Below are positions 23,395 through 25,398 of a stretch of DNA of 25,398 nucleotides, piece after piece (within the stretch, counting starts at the first letter, position 1; every line of letters begins with the position of its first letter). Source of the DNA: Candidatus Dojkabacteria bacterium (GTDB taxonomy: Bacteria; Patescibacteriota; Dojkabacteria; SC72; JAFGCJ01); contig JAQVGB010000006.1 of assembly GCA_028696915.1 (NCBI GenBank), positions 1 to 25,398 of the forward strand, written 5' to 3'. The notes under the pieces are model-generated. The model worked only from the letters and a program-made list of their open reading frames with translations, was not told the DNA's origin and did not search any database. Position numbers and translations under genes: made by a program.

Positions 23395-24389
23395 TGGTTC
23401 GGTTCCTGAACACAAAAACGCTCGTCGTGCTCTTACTTCTCGTCGTGATCGGATTCACATTCGTGTATCTTACCGTGCCGAAGCCCTTCCAACAGCAGCC
23501 GTCCAAACCCCTCCTTTTTCCGACATCCGCATACCCCAATCATGTGCAATGGATCTCGGACGACCAACTGTTGCTCGCAGACGACCGAACAATCTCCCTT
23601 TTTGATACCTCCTCCCGTTTGACCACTACAGAGCTGTCCCTGTCCGGAGAAACGGTACTCGATATCAGCGGATCTCCCAATACACTCACCGTGCTCACCG
23701 CGACACAACATTCCGTTATCGTACGAAACAAGGCGAATGCCTGGAAAACAACAGCGTTCCCATTCACCCAGGCCCAGTCCGGAATCCTCGGGACGGATAC
23801 TGCCTGCATCTCCCACCATTCGATCATCACCGATCCCTCCATGATCGCCACAAACGCACTTTTGCTTACAAATGCTCAGGACGGGTGGGGCGTATCCAAA
23901 GAAAAAGGATTTCATCTATCACTTGTTCCGACGGTGTGCTCCGGAAAAACGCTCTGGATACCGGCACAGCCGTTTCTAAAGCCCTCCCTCTACCAGTGGG
24001 ATCTACATCTCGAAGAGCCAAGAGATCTCAGTATTCCAATTTCATTAGAAGGTCTCGCTGAGTACCGCTTTGCCAACCGCTGTACCGGTATCCGCATCGG
24101 CACCTCCGTCGCAATCTTCTCACTCGAGGATGGAAGAACAACCACGTTCAAACCGAAGGTCGTACAAACACTCCCCGAAAAACTCGATGCATGGAACCTG
24201 ACCACAGACTGTCTGCCGGTATATGTAATCGAGGACACCATCACCTACTTCACGCCTGACGGCTCCCATACGGACGTGCACATTCCAAATATGGCCGATC
24301 TGCGATTTTCCTTCGTACACCCCTCCCCGTCAATGAACACGTTTGCACTGATTTCCCGGGACGGACAGCTTTGGATTCTTATGCTATAG
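23394..24389 (+). CDS. membrane-anchored beta-propeller-like protein
   Basis: This 331-aa product has an N-terminal anchor helix (KTLVVLLLLVVIGFTFVYL) and a large extracytoplasmic domain. Recurring short strands such as VQWISDDQLLLADDRTISLFD, AIFSLEDGRTTTF and FALISRDGQLWILML look like blades of a WD40/TolB-type propeller. Repeat number is unclear and no catalytic motif is seen. Four cysteines lie in the exported part. I start at ATG 23394, overlapping the M23 stop as TGATG; the TTG one codon earlier is less likely. The coupling suggests it works with the M23 protein, perhaps as a partner or scaffold. Its stop overlaps the converging gene by 6 bp. Confidence 0.6.
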   Translation: MVRFLNTKTLVVLLLLVVIGFTFVYLTVPKPFQQQPSKPLLFPTSAYPNHVQWISDDQLLLADDRTISLFDTSSRLTTTELSLSGETVLDISGSPNTLTVLTATQHSVIVRNKANAWKTTAFPFTQAQSGILGTDTACISHHSIITDPSMIATNALLLTNAQDGWGVSKEKGFHLSLVPTVCSGKTLWIPAQPFLKPSLYQWDLHLEEPRDLSIPISLEGLAEYRFANRCTGIRIGTSVAIFSLEDGRTTTFKPKVVQTLPEKLDAWNLTTDCLPVYVIEDTITYFTPDGSHTDVHIPNMADLRFSFVHPSPSMNTFALISRDGQLWILML

Positions 24390-24890
24390 CCAAAAGCGGT
24401 TCATATACGTCTGGGCCAGATCTTCATATTCAGAAACGGCCAAATGAAAAGACTCACGTGCTCTCTCAATTTCACCGCGCGAATCCCACGTATCCTCTCC
24501 CGCAGATACACGGTCAACACTGTCTTTTATGAGCTCTACATACTCGACGGACCGGGCGGCGACGTCTTTCTTTGAAGCGGCGAGTTCAGGAAATAATACT
24601 TCTAGTGCACGCTCAGAACAGAGAGCCGTTGCTTCTAATTTCTCAAGTGTTTTGTCAATTTCTTCCACTGCTGTTACAACATCTTCCTGTGCTACCCCCT
24701 GTTCGGGAAATATGTTCTCAACGGTGTTCACCTGCGCGGCTATTCTGGAAACGGAAGAACCAGTCCCGACGACAGCTGAATTCAGTGCCAGACGGTATAT
24801 CAAAAGGAAAATCAATACACCAGTGATGGCCACAACAAAAACCTTGGGTAATTCTTGTACCCAGACTGAACCCGCGACATCCTTTTTCAC
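24384..24890 (-). CDS. small single-pass membrane protein with helical extracytoplasmic domain
   Basis: I do not recognise a family. With GTG 24890 the protein is 168 aa; ATG 24914 would give 176 aa but lies deeper inside the upstream gene. The GTG forms a GTGA overlap with the DgkA stop, as at several other junctions in this window, so I prefer it. One membrane helix (VFVVAITGVLIFLLIYRLAL) is followed by a charged, helix-forming region with heptad-like spacing (VVTAVEEIDKTLEKLEATAL). Two tryptophans occur near the ends. It may be a chemoreceptor-like or structural envelope protein. Confidence 0.6.
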   Translation of the reverse strand: MKKDVAGSVWVQELPKVFVVAITGVLIFLLIYRLALNSAVVGTGSSVSRIAAQVNTVENIFPEQGVAQEDVVTAVEEIDKTLEKLEATALCSERALEVLFPELAASKKDVAARSVEYVELIKDSVDRVSAGEDTWDSRGEIERARESFHLAVSEYEDLAQTYMNRFWL

Positions 24891-25339
24891 ACGAGATTTA
24901 TCACCATCTCCCATACATAGGGGGAGAAAATAATTACCCCGGCAATAAGCGACACAATTGCGCTGACCATGACCGCACCTGCGCTGACATCCTTTGCATA
25001 CTGTATCGTAATACGGTAGTCCTTGGATATTGTGTCACAAATCGCTTCAATGACGCTATTGAACGCCTCAGAAACAAGCACTATTGCCATGACGACAAAC
25101 AGCGTGACCCAGTCGCGGTGAGATATCCCGAAAAGCAAGCCGGCCGCGATAACGGCGAATGCCGACAAAACCTGGATCCGGAAATTGCGCTCATTTTTCA
25201 GGATCAGCCGTAGACCCTGAAATGCATACCGTTGGCTTTCCCAATAGTTTTTCGCATCAAAGCGATGGTTTTTTGAGTTCGATCCGCCGTCTCCCTGAAC
25301 ACAGATCTGTTCCGGGCATGAACATGCTTCTGCGGGCAT
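24887..25339 (-). CDS. DgkA-family lipid kinase (diacylglycerol/undecaprenol kinase)
   Basis: This 150-aa protein belongs to the prokaryotic diacylglycerol kinase family, small membrane enzymes that phosphorylate diacylglycerol or undecaprenol. The hallmark is SEAFNSVIEAICDTISKDY followed by YAKDVSAGAVMVSAIVSL, matching the E-x-x-N-[ST]-x-I-E and AKD-x-[AS]-[AS]-AV signatures. Three hydrophobic helices surround it. The first 27 residues (with three cysteines) precede the usual domain start FDAKNYWESQRYAFQGL, so the true start may be slightly downstream, though no better codon is visible. An undecaprenol kinase role would fit the lipid-linked glycan pathway at 5402-8318, but sequence alone cannot separate the two substrates. 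Confidence 0.85.
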   Translation of the reverse strand: MPAEACSCPEQICVQGDGGSNSKNHRFDAKNYWESQRYAFQGLRLILKNERNFRIQVLSAFAVIAAGLLFGISHRDWVTLFVVMAIVLVSEAFNSVIEAICDTISKDYRITIQYAKDVSAGAVMVSAIVSLIAGVIIFSPYVWEMVINLV

Positions 25340-25357
25340 TCTTTCGGAGATGAAAGC

Positions 25358-25398
25358 TTATTTTTTCTTCGCCTCGACGGACTGCTTCATGAAGGAAT
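25358..25398 (-). CDS. C-terminal end of an upstream gene (partial)
   Basis: A minus-strand frame enters from the window edge and ends with SFMKQSVEAKKK and TAA at 25358-25360, 18 bp before the DgkA start. The lysine-rich ending and close spacing suggest the last codons of a gene co-transcribed with dgkA. In many bacteria ybeY precedes dgkA, but 12 residues are too few to identify it. A small hairpin CTTTC/GAAAG lies between the two genes. Confidence 0.4.
   Translation of the reverse strand, partial: SFMKQSVEAKKK

Noticed and set aside
1..25398. CRISPR array, insertion sequence or prophage
   Set aside because: I found no regularly spaced repeats, no transposase or integrase motifs and no terminal inverted repeats; both tRNA genes are intact.

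Overview
This looks like a bacterial chromosome segment, most plausibly from a Patescibacteria/CPR-type organism of intermediate GC. That placement is an inference, not a measurement. It rests on the short RecO (173 aa), a SecA with a large insertion and a SEC-C tail, an O-antigen-ligase/TPR fusion, surface proteins made of FN3 and carboxypeptidase-regulatory modules, two tRNA genes without encoded CCA, and very compact gene packing. TGA is used repeatedly as a stop, so the genetic code appears standard. I see no transposase, integrase, CRISPR array, rRNA or phage genes.

Positions 1-8318 (minus strand) form a cell-surface and glycan block. Reading with transcription: two related GT4 glycosyltransferases, a polyprenyl-phosphate sugar-1-phosphate transferase, recO, a large membrane-anchored FN3/carboxypeptidase-regulatory-domain protein, an O-antigen-ligase-like membrane protein with a TPR tail, and tRNA-Lys(CTT) with its own promoter. 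The glycan enzymes could together build and transfer a lipid-linked oligosaccharide onto surface polymers or proteins.

Positions 8498-13406 (plus strand) are the metabolic core. A five-gene, tightly overlapping operon joins an ADP-forming acyl-CoA synthetase (fused alpha-beta) to all four subunits of a Kor/Vor-type 2-oxoacid:ferredoxin oxidoreductase. Together they would oxidise a 2-oxoacid to acyl-CoA, CO2 and reduced ferredoxin, then convert acyl-CoA to the free acid while making ATP. This archaeal-style energy module ends at a terminator. It is followed by a separately promoted geranylgeranyl-reductase-family flavoprotein (13625-14659), a small membrane protein and an unknown 201-aa protein.

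Positions 15904-20458 (minus strand) hold secA, a zinc-ribbon protein with an acidic tail, an alpha/beta hydrolase and tRNA-Val(CAC). Divergent from secA, 20554-24389 (plus) encodes a secreted 946-aa multi-domain M23 peptidase coupled to a membrane-anchored beta-propeller-like protein. The end of the window (minus) carries a small membrane coiled-coil protein, a DgkA-family lipid kinase and the last codons of another gene.

Two patterns cut across the window. First, at least six genes that begin transcription units have a recognisable -10 hexamer ending only 5-9 nt before the start codon and no room for a Shine-Dalgarno site, which predicts leaderless mRNAs. Second, the surface protein at 2674-4788 and the M23 protein at 20554-23394 share a clearly related FN3-like module, which suggests they belong to one envelope system.
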